Below are positions 42,795-52,888 of a stretch of 64,000 bases of DNA, one piece after another. The stretch lies in the NCBI GenBank assembly GCA_030683815.1, contig JAUXPJ010000005.1, positions 62,001 through 126,000 on the forward strand, in the 5' to 3' direction. Made by a program: the position numbers and the translations under genes. The notes below the pieces were generated by a model. The model was not told the DNA's origin. It saw only the letters and a program-made list of their open reading frames with translations, and ran no database searches. Every line of letters begins with the position of its first letter. Positions within the stretch are counted from its first letter, which is position 1. The DNA comes from Flavobacteriaceae bacterium (lineage in GTDB: Bacteria; Bacteroidota; Bacteroidia; Flavobacteriales; Flavobacteriaceae).

Positions 42795-44174
42795 TTAATA
42801 TTTTTCTAAATCAGCAATCTGGTGATTGAAGTGTTTGGAGGCTAGAAAAGTAAAACTATTTTCAATAATTCCGTCACGATTGACAAGAATTGCTCTGGGA
42901 AAATTACTGCTAATATGTACTTTGCCTAGACTATTATCAGGGAGAAAAAATTGATTTTTTAAAGGTAAAATCATCGTTCTTTCAATTGAGGATTGACTTG
43001 AGTCTATATTTATCCCTATGAGAAGAATAGATGGAAAGTGAGTTTCTAAATAATGAATCCGAGACACCAGATACTCGTCAGACATTGAGTTTGGAGACCA
43101 AAAATAGATAATCGTATTTCGTTGCTTAATAAGTGATTTAATATTATTTAATTGTTTTTGAGTGTCAATTAAATCAAAATCTTTTAATAAATCTTGATTC
43201 AATAAGGAATTAGAGTCATTAAATAATTTAGAAATTCTTTTTTTATCTTTAGTATTACTGGAAGTATTATTATAAAATTCTAATTCTAAATCTTCAAACT
43301 TACAAGGAGAATTTTTGAGAAAACTTTCCATCAGCGTTTGTTTTAATAATAAATTTTTAATGGTTTCACTTTTAAATTGTTGATCAATTAATTGGAGAGA
43401 AATAAATGAAAAACTTTGATTTAAAGTGTCCTTTTCTTTAAGTTGTGATGCCTTGTTATAAATTAGACTATTGAGATAATTTTGATAAGGATGAAAATGA
43501 ATTAAAGTAGTATCATTTAAATTAATTTGTTTTCGATATTGGTAAAATTGATCATCAATTAAAGGGTAATCGGGTAGGTTTAATAATATTTTATGACCAT
43601 AAGCGTAATTTTCTTTTTTTCTTAGTGAAGGTAAATAAATTCCGGCCTTTGTTAAATTTAAGAATCCATCAGAAATATTTTGGTTAGCTTTTTTAAATTT
43701 TGACATTAGTTTTTCTTTTGAAGAAATGGTTGAATCTATTTTCTTGCTAAATATTTGAGAATCAAAATGATAATTTGGATAAAAATTTCTATCTTCTAAC
43801 TCGGTTATTAAAAACAAGTTGATTAGAAAATTGTTCTTTTCGGCTCCTTTACCAGTAAATACAATTGATTCGTCAAAATCCCAAGTATTAAGTTTTACTA
43901 AAATACTATCATTAGGTTGTAAATATAAATATTGAAATTCGTTACCATGTTTAAAGTGAAAAAGACCTTCTTTTTCTAAATTAAATTTCAACATAAATTT
44001 ATTTTCGTCATCTAATAAAGTAGAATCAATAGCAATTCCATCTTTAACCAAATAAACATAATCTACTTTTGGATTGGTAATTTGACCTCCAAAATAGGTT
44101 AATGAATTTTGGATAGAAGTTTGGTTACAACTAAAGAAAATTATCAATATTAATACGACCAAATATTTTACCAT
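42795..44174 (-). CDS. Thioredoxin-fold lipoprotein lacking the CXXC motif (TlpA-like relative)
   Basis: A 459-residue protein with a lipoprotein signal (lipobox IIFFSCNQ). The N-terminal part (about 25-100) has a beta-rich, DUF4369-like domain (YVYLVKDGIAIDSTLLDD). The C-terminal part (about 350-459) has the thioredoxin topology: IIYFWSP near 359, IGINIDSS and FPRAILVNRDGII. Where TlpA-like thiol oxidoreductases carry WCxxC, this one has WSPNSM, so it should not do disulfide exchange. Start at ATG 44174; an in-frame GTG lies 6 nt upstream. Promoter box at 44207-44214. Confidence 0.7.
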   Translation of the reverse strand: MVKYLVVLILIIFFSCNQTSIQNSLTYFGGQITNPKVDYVYLVKDGIAIDSTLLDDENKFMLKFNLEKEGLFHFKHGNEFQYLYLQPNDSILVKLNTWDFDESIVFTGKGAEKNNFLINLFLITELEDRNFYPNYHFDSQIFSKKIDSTISSKEKLMSKFKKANQNISDGFLNLTKAGIYLPSLRKKENYAYGHKILLNLPDYPLIDDQFYQYRKQINLNDTTLIHFHPYQNYLNSLIYNKASQLKEKDTLNQSFSFISLQLIDQQFKSETIKNLLLKQTLMESFLKNSPCKFEDLELEFYNNTSSNTKDKKRISKLFNDSNSLLNQDLLKDFDLIDTQKQLNNIKSLIKQRNTIIYFWSPNSMSDEYLVSRIHYLETHFPSILLIGINIDSSQSSIERTMILPLKNQFFLPDNSLGKVHISSNFPRAILVNRDGIIENSFTFLASKHFNHQIADLEKY

Positions 44175-44206
44175 TATCACTATAAATTACGCCAAATTCG
44201 GTAAAA

Positions 44207-44214
44207 CAAATATA
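44207..44214 (-). promoter_or_regulatory. Promoter -7 box TATATTTG of the thioredoxin-fold lipoprotein gene
   Basis: Exact TAnnTTTG match on the minus strand, 32 nt before the ATG. Confidence 0.5.
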
Positions 44215-44317
44215 CAATTATCAATAGTTATTGTTGTTAAGGTGATGTTAAAATGAAAATCTAAAATTGATGAAATAAAACAGCTGAATGCTGTGATTGT
44301 ATTTCAATAAAAATTAA

Positions 44318-45976
<1,659 letters not shown>

Positions 45977-45977
45977 T

Positions 45978-46005
45978 AAAAAAGGAAGCGTGAGCTTCCT
46001 TTTTT
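45978..46005. terminator. Bidirectional terminator after the ABC-F gene
   Basis: 12-bp stem AAAAAAGGAAGC-GTGA-GCTTCCTTTTTT between convergent genes. Confidence 0.88.
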
Positions 46006-46009
46006 ATTT

Positions 46010-46483
46010 TTAATTATTTTTTAATCGTCCCATTCGTTCCATTCGTTTTTTACGAAATTCTTCAAGTACTTTTTTATTAAATTCAACTTCAGCTATTTGT
46101 AGTTTAATTAATTTTTTAGAACCGATAATTGGTTTCAATTTTAAATACATTTCATTTTTGGTTGCAGCAATTTCGTTGTCAATATCAATTAATCTTTTAA
46201 GAATAATATCAGCTTCATTGTCTGAAATTGCCTCAACACCTCCGCTCAATTTTATTTGATGACGTAATTTTCTTGTTTCATGAATTCTAAGATTGAATTC
46301 TTTTCCTGTATAGAGATTGTAAATTGGCCAAAATTTTTCAGCCTCTTTAGGAGATAACTCCAGTTGTTCAGTTATAAAAACTACTTTAAGCGCTCTAATA
46401 TTTTCATTATCAGTATTTTGAGCAGAGCTAAAAAACATCTGAAAAATAAATATTACTGATAAAATTGGTAGTTTTAGTTTCAT
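46010..46483 (-). CDS. Periplasmic Spy/CpxP-like 'sensor' protein of an ECF sigma operon
   Basis: A 157-residue exported protein (signal peptide about 1-22, ending FFSSAQ), mostly helical and highly charged: FITEQLELSPKEAEKFWPIYNLY, then an RKLRHQ segment and a basic end (KKRMERMGRL). The LSPKEAEKFWPIY motif resembles the LTxxQ repeats of Spy/CpxP stress proteins and is found in proteins annotated as sensors of ECF-type sigma factors in flavobacteria. I start at 46483, where a signal peptide begins; the frame continues into the preceding gene. It is the last gene of a sigma, anti-sigma, sensor operon. Confidence 0.75.
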   Translation of the reverse strand: MKLKLPILSVIFIFQMFFSSAQNTDNENIRALKVVFITEQLELSPKEAEKFWPIYNLYTGKEFNLRIHETRKLRHQIKLSGGVEAISDNEADIILKRLIDIDNEIAATKNEMYLKLKPIIGSKKLIKLQIAEVEFNKKVLEEFRKKRMERMGRLKNN

Positions 46484-46505
46484 TATATTTTTAAAGATTA
46501 GTTTA

Positions 46506-47135
46506 TTATTCATATAACAATTCATCAATATTTTCATGGTTTAGAAAATTTTCTAATTCATCTTCATTAACTGTTGAGTTTAATAAATTAGGTTGCAGTT
46601 TTATTTCTGTATAAACCGATGCAATTTGATAAGCATCTAAATTTAAATTATCTTGATTGATCCATTCTTCAATTTCTGAAAGTCTTAATGAATCAAACGA
46701 CAAATCATTTGACTGTTGCAATAGATTTAACATAAAAAATAATACTAAAGAAGCTGCAACAGCAACAGTTGCTGATATTTTAACAAATCGGGAACGTAAA
46801 GAAATTACTTTTACTTCTTTTTCAACTGTTGTATTCTGAAGTTTTGCCAATACTTTCTGTTCAAAATTTTCAAAATAATTATCAGGAACTTTTAGGGAAG
46901 TTTTTAAAGTAATGTTATCCAGATTTTTTAAAGAATCTACAATTGAATCTTCAAAATTTTCAAAATAATTTGCATTTACTTTAAATGGGTTTTTATTACC
47001 TGATTTTGATTTTAATTGAGTTTCTAAAAGTTCGGCTAAAACTGAATTTTCTGCATGATCTAATGCTCCATCAGGTAATTTAAATACCTCCGGCTTTAAT
47101 TTTAAAGCTGCTAAATTGGGAGCAATATTTTTCAT
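46506..47135 (-). CDS. Putative anti-sigma factor with repeated PxNYFENFE motifs
   Basis: A 209-residue protein with one membrane helix (about 118-138). The cytoplasmic N-terminal part contains three related units: KLPDGALDHAENSVLAEL (19-36), KVNANYFENFEDSIVDSL (52-69) and KVPDNYFENFEQKVLAKL (82-99); the last two share NYFENFE. The periplasmic C-terminal part is acidic. The position directly after an ECF sigma gene (48 nt) and single-helix topology suggest an anti-sigma factor, though no classical ZAS or FecR domain is visible. Confidence 0.65.
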   Translation of the reverse strand: MKNIAPNLAALKLKPEVFKLPDGALDHAENSVLAELLETQLKSKSGNKNPFKVNANYFENFEDSIVDSLKNLDNITLKTSLKVPDNYFENFEQKVLAKLQNTTVEKEVKVISLRSRFVKISATVAVAASLVLFFMLNLLQQSNDLSFDSLRLSEIEEWINQDNLNLDAYQIASVYTEIKLQPNLLNSTVNEDELENFLNHENIDELLYE

Positions 47136-47183
47136 TTCTTATCTTTTCATTCTTTTGGTTAGACAAAATTCATCATAAAAAGT

Positions 47184-47726
47184 TTAATGTGAGCTTATTA
47201 TTTCTTCTATTTTCTTTACTGCATGAAAATAAGAAGATTTTAAAGCCCCTACAGATGTTTCTAATATCTCAGACATTTCTTGATATTTCATTTCTTCAAA
47301 ATACTTCATTTTAAAAACCAATTGTTGTTTTTGAGGCAAAGCAGCAATTGCTTTTTGAAGAATTAACTGAATTTCATCTCCTTCAAATAAAGGATCATTG
47401 TATAGATTATTAACCATTTTATCATGTAAATCGGTAATGTCTAAATGATTTTCTTTGGCCCTTTTATTGATGAAGGTAATAGACTCATTTGTTGCAATTC
47501 TATAAATCCACGAATAAAGTTTACTTTCTTCTTTAAAAGAATCGATATTTCTATAAACTTTTATAAAGGTATTTTGCAAAACATCATCTGCATCATCATG
47601 ATTTAAAACAATTCTACGGATATGCCAATAAAGTCTTTCTTTATATAAACCCATTAACTCCAAAAACGCACGTTCTTGGGTTAACGGATTTTTAAGATTT
47701 ATAATTAAAGTTTCTTCGTTAGTCAC
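47184..47726 (-). CDS. ECF-type RNA polymerase sigma factor
   Basis: A 180-residue sigma-70 family protein: region 2 (HIRRIVLNHDDADDVLQNTFIKVYRNIDSF and LYSWIYRIATNESITFINKR) and region 4 (LPQKQQLVFKMKYFEEMKYQEMSEILETSVGALKS). It heads a three-gene operon with a membrane anti-sigma candidate and a secreted helical protein, a common flavobacterial arrangement for envelope signals. A near-consensus box (TATCTTTT) occurs upstream, so autoregulation is possible but not shown. Confidence 0.92.
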   Translation of the reverse strand: MTNEETLIINLKNPLTQERAFLELMGLYKERLYWHIRRIVLNHDDADDVLQNTFIKVYRNIDSFKEESKLYSWIYRIATNESITFINKRAKENHLDITDLHDKMVNNLYNDPLFEGDEIQLILQKAIAALPQKQQLVFKMKYFEEMKYQEMSEILETSVGALKSSYFHAVKKIEEIISSH

Positions 47727-47846
47727 ACTGTTTATTATAATAGCTTTTTAGACCTTGAAAAGATAAGAAGGTTTAAATAGATTTCAAAAAGTAATCGAAT
47801 TAATATGCCATTTAATGAATTAACTTATGGCTATTTCCATATTAAA

Positions 47847-47873
47847 TAAAAAAGGAGCTATAACAATAGCTCC
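47847..47873 (-). terminator. Terminator of the pnt operon
   Basis: 8-bp stem GGAGCTAT-AACA-ATAGCTCC (plus-strand 47854-47873) followed by T-run on the minus strand. Confidence 0.85.
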
Positions 47874-47899
47874 TCAGATTCTTTTGAAAAATGAAATAA

Positions 47900-49303
47900 T
47901 TACATATTTCTTAGTTCGCTGACTAATTCAGTTAAAGCACTTTTAGCATCACCAAAAAGCATAGAAGTTTTTTGATTGAAAAACAATTCGTTTTCGATTC
48001 CTGCATATCCTGCATTCATACTTCTTTTGTTTACAATAATATGTCTGGCGTTTTCTACATCTAGAATTGGCATGCCATAAATTGGGCTTGAGGGATCATT
48101 ATGCGCAGCAGGATTTACTACATCATTTGCACCCACTACTAATACTACATCTGTATTAGGGAATTGTGGGTTAATATCGTCCATTTCAATTAATTTATCA
48201 TAATCTACTTTACTTTCAGCTAACAAAACGTTCATATGTCCTGGCATACGACCAGCAACCGGGTGAATAGCATAGGATACATCAACTCCTTTTTTAATTA
48301 ATAGTAATTCAAGTTCGTGAATTATGTGTTGAGCTTGAGCAACTGCTAAACCGTATCCTGGTACAATCACTACTTTATTTGCGTAATTCAACAATATAGC
48401 AGAATCACTTGCAGTAGTTTTTTTGATAGTTCCACCAGTTTTTCCTGCCGATACTGCACCTGTTGCAGAATCTCCACCAAATGCACCAAATATAACATTA
48501 GAGAGAGATCGGTTCATTGCATTACACATTACAAAGGTTAAAATTAACCCGGCTGAACCAACTAGAATACCTCCGACTAACATTACCATATTACCGTATA
48601 AAATACCAGTAATAGCTGCCGCTATACCAGTTAGAGAGTTTAAAAGAGAAATTACCACCGGCATATCTGCACCACCAATTGGAATAACAAATAAGACACC
48701 ATATGCTAAAGCGGCAAAAAGTAAAAGATAGATTAACACAAAACTATCTGCACCCTGCATCACAATATAAGTGCCAAAAACTATTAGACCTAAAAAGAAT
48801 ACATTATTAATAAGGTTGTATTTTGGCAATCTAATATCGTTCATTGAGCCATTTAATTTAGCCCAAGCTATTAAACTTCCTGTAAAAGTGATACTTCCAA
48901 TAATTATGGCTGCTAAAATAGTTGTAATGATAGAAGAAGAAAGTTTCATAGAGTCTTCTACACCCACATTTTTACCAAATTCAACTAACCCAATTAACAG
49001 CGCACTTCCACCACCAAAACCATTAAATAAAGATACCAATTCTGGCATTTTAGTCATTTCCACTTTTACTGCAATTAGCCAACCTATTATAGTTCCGACT
49101 AAAAGAGCAGAACCAATTAATAAATAATTAATTAATGGTACTTCAAAATCGTGAAAAAATATAGTACCAATTATTGCGATAACCATACCAACAGCAGAAA
49201 TTAAATTTCCTTTTTTGGCAGTTTCCGGGTGCCCCAACATTTTTAAACCGAAAACAAATGTAACGGTTGCAATCAAATAGATAATACTTAATATTATACT
49301 CAT
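47900..49303 (-). CDS. pntB: NAD(P) transhydrogenase subunit beta
   Basis: A 467-residue protein with about nine N-terminal membrane helices (1 to about 270) and the NADP(H)-binding domain III at the end, including VPGYGLAVAQAQH, GRMPGHMNVLLAE, VVLVVGANDVVNPAA and MPILDVENA. It is the proton-translocating Re/Si-specific transhydrogenase subunit that couples proton entry to NADPH formation. The start overlaps the end of the small membrane subunit by 1 nt. Confidence 0.96.
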   Translation of the reverse strand: MSIILSIIYLIATVTFVFGLKMLGHPETAKKGNLISAVGMVIAIIGTIFFHDFEVPLINYLLIGSALLVGTIIGWLIAVKVEMTKMPELVSLFNGFGGGSALLIGLVEFGKNVGVEDSMKLSSSIITTILAAIIIGSITFTGSLIAWAKLNGSMNDIRLPKYNLINNVFFLGLIVFGTYIVMQGADSFVLIYLLLFAALAYGVLFVIPIGGADMPVVISLLNSLTGIAAAITGILYGNMVMLVGGILVGSAGLILTFVMCNAMNRSLSNVIFGAFGGDSATGAVSAGKTGGTIKKTTASDSAILLNYANKVVIVPGYGLAVAQAQHIIHELELLLIKKGVDVSYAIHPVAGRMPGHMNVLLAESKVDYDKLIEMDDINPQFPNTDVVLVVGANDVVNPAAHNDPSSPIYGMPILDVENARHIIVNKRSMNAGYAGIENELFFNQKTSMLFGDAKSALTELVSELRNM

Positions 49304-49611
49304 TATTTCTTCTTTTTAAACATTTGTAACATACGGTCGGTTACGGCAAAACCACCAACGACATTTATAATTCCTAAAACTACGGCAACAAATCCTAAAG
49401 CTAACGCTAAGTAATCTTCAGGATTGGCTTGAAGCATTACTAATAATGCTCCGACTATTACAACCCCACTTAAGGCATTTGCCCCTGACATTAGAGGAGT
49501 GTGTAGCACGGATGGAACGTTTTTTATTAATTCTACTCCAATAAATATCGCTAAAATTAGGATATATAATAATTGTAGATTATTGCTAATAAATTCTATT
49601 AAATAATTCAT
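49303..49611 (-). CDS. pntAB: NAD(P) transhydrogenase subunit alpha, membrane part (PntAB)
   Basis: A 102-residue protein with three to four helices, including the conserved LHTPLMSGANALSGVVIVGAL segment. It corresponds to the C-terminal membrane part of the fused E. coli PntA. In this organism the alpha subunit is split into two genes, as in Rhodospirillum. The start is 15 nt after the soluble alpha gene. Confidence 0.95.
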   Translation of the reverse strand: MNYLIEFISNNLQLLYILILAIFIGVELIKNVPSVLHTPLMSGANALSGVVIVGALLVMLQANPEDYLALALGFVAVVLGIINVVGGFAVTDRMLQMFKKKK

Positions 49612-49626
49612 AATTTATTTACTTAT

Positions 49627-50727
49627 TTAGTTTTTTCTAATTTTTCCTTCGTGAACTATAAGGGTTCCTGTTGTTATCTCATCATTGAAATCCCATTTGA
49701 AGTTATTTTCTTCAGTTAAATGCATTACAAAATTGTAAATATTTTTACCAAATAATTCACTTGCATTAGTTGAAACACTCTCAGGTGAGTTTGTAGTTCC
49801 AATAATTTTAACACCATTGTGAATAATGGTTTCATTTAACCTGCTTACTTCGCAATTACCACCTTGTCCAGATGCTAAGTCAACAATTACAGCTCCGTTT
49901 TTCATCAGCTCAACTTGTTCTTTAGTAATCAGAATTGGTGCTTTTCTTCCAGGAACAAAAGCAGTTGTAATAACTAAATCTGCTTTTGCTAAAGATGCAT
50001 TTACAGCTTCTTTTTGTCTGGCAGCATAATCATCTGAGGCTTCAGTTGCATAACCTCCAACAGAAGTTTCACCACTATTATCTACTGAAATAAATCTAGC
50101 GCCTAATGATTCAGCTTGTTCTTTAGTTTCACTTCTGATATCAGTTGCTTCAACAACGGCACCTAAACGCTTAGCTGTAGCAATTGCTTGTAATCCAGCA
50201 ACACCGACTCCAAAAATTAGAACTCTAGATGGAGTGATAGTTCCAGCGGCAGTCATCATTAATGGGAAAATTTTCGTCATTTCGTAAGCTCCTAAGATGA
50301 CCGCTTTATAACCGGCTAAGTTATTCTGAGAACTTAGGATATCCATATCTTGAGCTCTTGAAATACGCGGCATTGCATCTAAAGAAAAAGAACTCACACC
50401 TTTAGTAGCCAAATTTTCAACTAATTTGGGGTGTGACATGTGGTAAAGTGTACTGATTGTCACTTGACCTTCTTTTAACATTGCGATTTCATCATCGCTA
50501 AATGGATTCATTTTAACTAATAAATTTGATTGGTTAAAAACTTCTTTCTGATTGAGAACTTTTGCACCAACACTTTCGTAATCAGCATCATTATAAGAAG
50601 ATGTAAAACCAGCGCCTTCTTCAACCAAACACTCGAAACCTTTAGCAATAAAAGCTTTTGCAATTGTTGGAGATACAGAAACGCGTCTTTCACCTTCTCT
50701 GTGCTCTTTTAAAATACCTATTTTCAC
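49627..50727 (-). CDS. pntAA: NAD(P) transhydrogenase subunit alpha, soluble NAD-binding part (PntAA)
   Basis: A 366-residue protein of the alanine dehydrogenase/PNT family. N-terminal KIGILKEHREGERRVSVSP, the Rossmann segment VLIFGVGVAGLQAIATAKRLGA (about 169-190), EATDIR for NAD specificity and the mobile-loop region GGYATE. It binds NAD(H) and passes hydride to domain III of PntB. First gene of the operon; an exact promoter box lies 73 nt upstream, giving a leader with a small hairpin. Confidence 0.95.
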   Translation of the reverse strand: MKIGILKEHREGERRVSVSPTIAKAFIAKGFECLVEEGAGFTSSYNDADYESVGAKVLNQKEVFNQSNLLVKMNPFSDDEIAMLKEGQVTISTLYHMSHPKLVENLATKGVSSFSLDAMPRISRAQDMDILSSQNNLAGYKAVILGAYEMTKIFPLMMTAAGTITPSRVLIFGVGVAGLQAIATAKRLGAVVEATDIRSETKEQAESLGARFISVDNSGETSVGGYATEASDDYAARQKEAVNASLAKADLVITTAFVPGRKAPILITKEQVELMKNGAVIVDLASGQGGNCEVSRLNETIIHNGVKIIGTTNSPESVSTNASELFGKNIYNFVMHLTEENNFKWDFNDEITTGTLIVHEGKIRKN

Positions 50728-50765
50728 TTTTTTTAAATTTAGTTTGTTTATCTTTTTTATTTTTT

Positions 50766-50783
50766 CTTGATTGTCAAATCAAG
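50766..50783 (-). promoter_or_regulatory. Hairpin in the pntAA 5' leader
   Basis: 7-bp stem CTTGATT/AATCAAG with a 4-nt loop in the roughly 65-nt leader. No known riboswitch or attenuator features are visible. Confidence 0.4.
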
Positions 50784-50799
50784 TTTTTAAAAAGTTTTG

Positions 50800-50807
50800 C
50801 AAATATA
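50800..50807 (-). promoter_or_regulatory. pnt operon promoter, -7 box TATATTTG
   Basis: Exact TAnnTTTG match on the minus strand. Confidence 0.55.
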
Positions 50808-51031
50808 CTCATTTTTAAAAATTAAGAACTGATAAATATCACTTTTATGATGAAAAAAGATTCATTCTTCAATTGTGAATAATTTAAAAAGGATTATTTA
50901 CTTGTTTGAAAATCAATTATATAATAAATAGTATTTCGATTAAAATATGAATTTGGCAAATGAGGTCTTATAAATGATATTCTAATTTAGAATGATTGAA
51001 TTTTACCGGCTAAAAATTATTAATTAGTTAA

Positions 51032-51064
51032 TTTGTCTATATTGATATAAATTAGATATTTTTG
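51032..51064 (+). promoter_or_regulatory. MBL hydrolase promoter (TTTG-N21-TATTTTTG)
   Basis: TTTG at 51032-51035 and -7 box TATTTTTG at 51057-51064 with 21 nt between, 26 nt before the start codon. Confidence 0.65.
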
Positions 51065-51090
51065 AATTAATTCATGTTGATAAAAATCAA

Positions 51091-51855
51091 ATGTTAAAAG
51101 TAATTTTTTTAGGAACTGGAACTTCACAAGGAATTCCCGTTGTTGCATCAACTAATCCTGTTTGTTTTTCAGAAGATAAAAAAGATAAACGATTGAGGGT
51201 TTCTATTGCAATTGAATGGGATAATTACAGATATATTATTGATTGCGGACCTGATTTCCGCTATCAAATGTTGCGTGAAAATATCACTCATATTGACGGA
51301 ATATTATTTACCCACGAACATGCTGATCATACTGCCGGAATGGATGATCTGAGACCTTTTAGTTTTAAACTGGGCAGAGTTCCAATTTACACCCCCAAGA
51401 GAGTTATTGATGATTTAACAAAAAGATTTGAGTATATTTTTTCTGATAAAAATAAATATCCCGGAGCGCCAAGTGTTCATATTCATGAAGTAGATAAGAA
51501 ACCATTTTTATTGAAGAATTTATCAGTTACACCAATTGAAGCCAATCATGCAGATATTCAAGTTTGGGGATATCGATTTCAAGATTTTGCCTATTTGACC
51601 GATGTTAAAACAATTTCATCAGAAGAAAAAGAAAAATTAAAGGGATTAAAAGTGTTGGTTTTAAATTGCTTACGAGAAAAACCACATTTCTCGCATTTAA
51701 ATGTTCAGGAAGCACTCGAATTAATATCAGAATTAAAACCTGAAAAAACCTATTTTACACACATCAGCATTGATATGGGTTTTCACGCAGAAGCCGAAAA
51801 AAAATTACCCGAAAATGTTTTTCTGGCTTATGACGGACTGCAAATTACGATTTGA
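51091..51855 (+). CDS. MBL-fold metallohydrolase (PhnP-like)
   Basis: A 254-residue metallo-beta-lactamase-fold hydrolase. Metal motif FTHEHADHTAGMDDLRPF near 75-92; the first segment is FLGTGTSQGIPV, and later ligands are in NHADI and THISIDMGFHAEAE. The GTGTSQG start and DDLRPF resemble PhnP and RNase Z-like phosphodiesterases, so a cyclic or nucleotide phosphodiester substrate is likely. It overlaps the end of the convergent esterase gene by 11 nt. Confidence 0.88.
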   Translation: MLKVIFLGTGTSQGIPVVASTNPVCFSEDKKDKRLRVSIAIEWDNYRYIIDCGPDFRYQMLRENITHIDGILFTHEHADHTAGMDDLRPFSFKLGRVPIYTPKRVIDDLTKRFEYIFSDKNKYPGAPSVHIHEVDKKPFLLKNLSVTPIEANHADIQVWGYRFQDFAYLTDVKTISSEEKEKLKGLKVLVLNCLREKPHFSHLNVQEALELISELKPEKTYFTHISIDMGFHAEAEKKLPENVFLAYDGLQITI

Positions 51856-52510
51856 GTCGCTCTGAAATCCAATTTTTTAAATCGTAAAAATTTTGTGGAT
51901 GCACGCCATGACCGGCATTATATTCTTTATAAACATTTTTGATTCCTAAAATATTCAAAATTTCTGGAGCCATTCGAGCCCATTCAACCGGCAGCACTTG
52001 ATCTGAATTTCCGTGAGAAATAAAGAAATCTAACTTTCTGTAAAGCCTATTTTGAATAGTTCCCGGAGCTAAATCTTCATTGATATAACCACTTAAAGCA
52101 ATCACATATTTAACTTTTTCTGGATATTTTAACGCAATGGAGTAACTTAAAATAGTACCTTGACTAAAGCCCAAAAGAAAAATTTTATCTTTATTTACTT
52201 GATATTTCTGAGTCATCTCATCAATAAATGCAGCGATGGTTTCTCTGGCTTCTTCAGCTTCAGCAATATTTGAAAACTTTCCGTTTATTTCATCAAAATT
52301 GATAGAATACCAAGCGTAACTATGATATCCTAAAGACATGGGGGCTCTGGCACTTATAATTAATAATTCATCCGGCAATTCATCGGCAAAAGAAAATAAA
52401 TCCAATTCATTGCTTCCATAACCATGCAGTAAAATTAATAATGGCGGATGTTCAACTGGAATTTTTGGTTGGCGAATTTCGTAATGCAGTGAGCTTTTTT
52501 TTGAGTCCAT
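51845..52510 (-). CDS. Alpha/beta-hydrolase, carboxylesterase/phospholipase family
   Basis: A 221-residue hydrolase without a signal peptide. Oxyanion-hole region LLILLHGYGSNELDL, nucleophile elbow GFSQG (about Ser116), catalytic aspartate in HGNSDQVLPVEWA and histidine in YNAGHGVHPQN. The family hydrolyses short acyl esters. It is the last gene of a probable operon with the DUF4870 and dihydroorotase-like genes (46 nt and 3 nt gaps). It overlaps the convergent MBL gene. Confidence 0.88.
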   Translation of the reverse strand: MDSKKSSLHYEIRQPKIPVEHPPLLILLHGYGSNELDLFSFADELPDELLIISARAPMSLGYHSYAWYSINFDEINGKFSNIAEAEEARETIAAFIDEMTQKYQVNKDKIFLLGFSQGTILSYSIALKYPEKVKYVIALSGYINEDLAPGTIQNRLYRKLDFFISHGNSDQVLPVEWARMAPEILNILGIKNVYKEYNAGHGVHPQNFYDLKNWISERLKS

Positions 52511-52555
52511 AATTTAATTAAAATTGCTGCAAAAATAGGACTCTTTTAATGAATT

Positions 52556-52885
52556 TTAAAAATAATTTTTGAACCATTGTTGAAATGCATCGCCTAAAAT
52601 AGGAACTTTTTTATATTCTCCGTTGATAGCTCCAATAAAACCTATAAACCAAAGCACTAACAGGAAAATATAAAAAGCGAATTTGAAAATTCCGTGGAAT
52701 GAAAAAGCCGTTAAAATTTCTACCAATAAGAAAATAATTCCTAAGCCCACAGCTTGCCGAATATGAAAAGAGGCAAACTCATTTTTCTTTTGATTGTTTA
52801 AAATAAACGCAATAATGGTTCCGATATAGGTTAAATAACTAACAATTGCTAAGATTTTACCTTCTTCAATAGTCTTGTTTTCCAT
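52556..52885 (-). CDS. DUF4870 (Tic20-like) membrane protein
   Basis: A 109-residue protein with three helices (about 10-28, 46-66 and 68-90). Sequence features KILAIVSYLTYIGTIIAFILN and FASFHIRQAVGLGI are those of the DUF4870/Tic20-like family (PF09685). The function is unknown. It starts 3 nt after the dihydroorotase-like gene, indicating co-translation. Confidence 0.82.
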   Translation of the reverse strand: MENKTIEEGKILAIVSYLTYIGTIIAFILNNQKKNEFASFHIRQAVGLGIIFLLVEILTAFSFHGIFKFAFYIFLLVLWFIGFIGAINGEYKKVPILGDAFQQWFKNYF

Positions 52886-52888
52886 TTT

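Larger units (their letters stand above)
50728..51090. other. Intergenic region between pntAA and the MBL hydrolase gene
   Basis: Divergent region of 363 nt without a gene. It contains the pntAA leader hairpin (50766-50783), the pntAA promoter box at 50800-50807, AT-rich sequence between, and the promoter of the downstream gene (51032-51064). No repeats of the families seen elsewhere are present. Confidence 0.7.
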
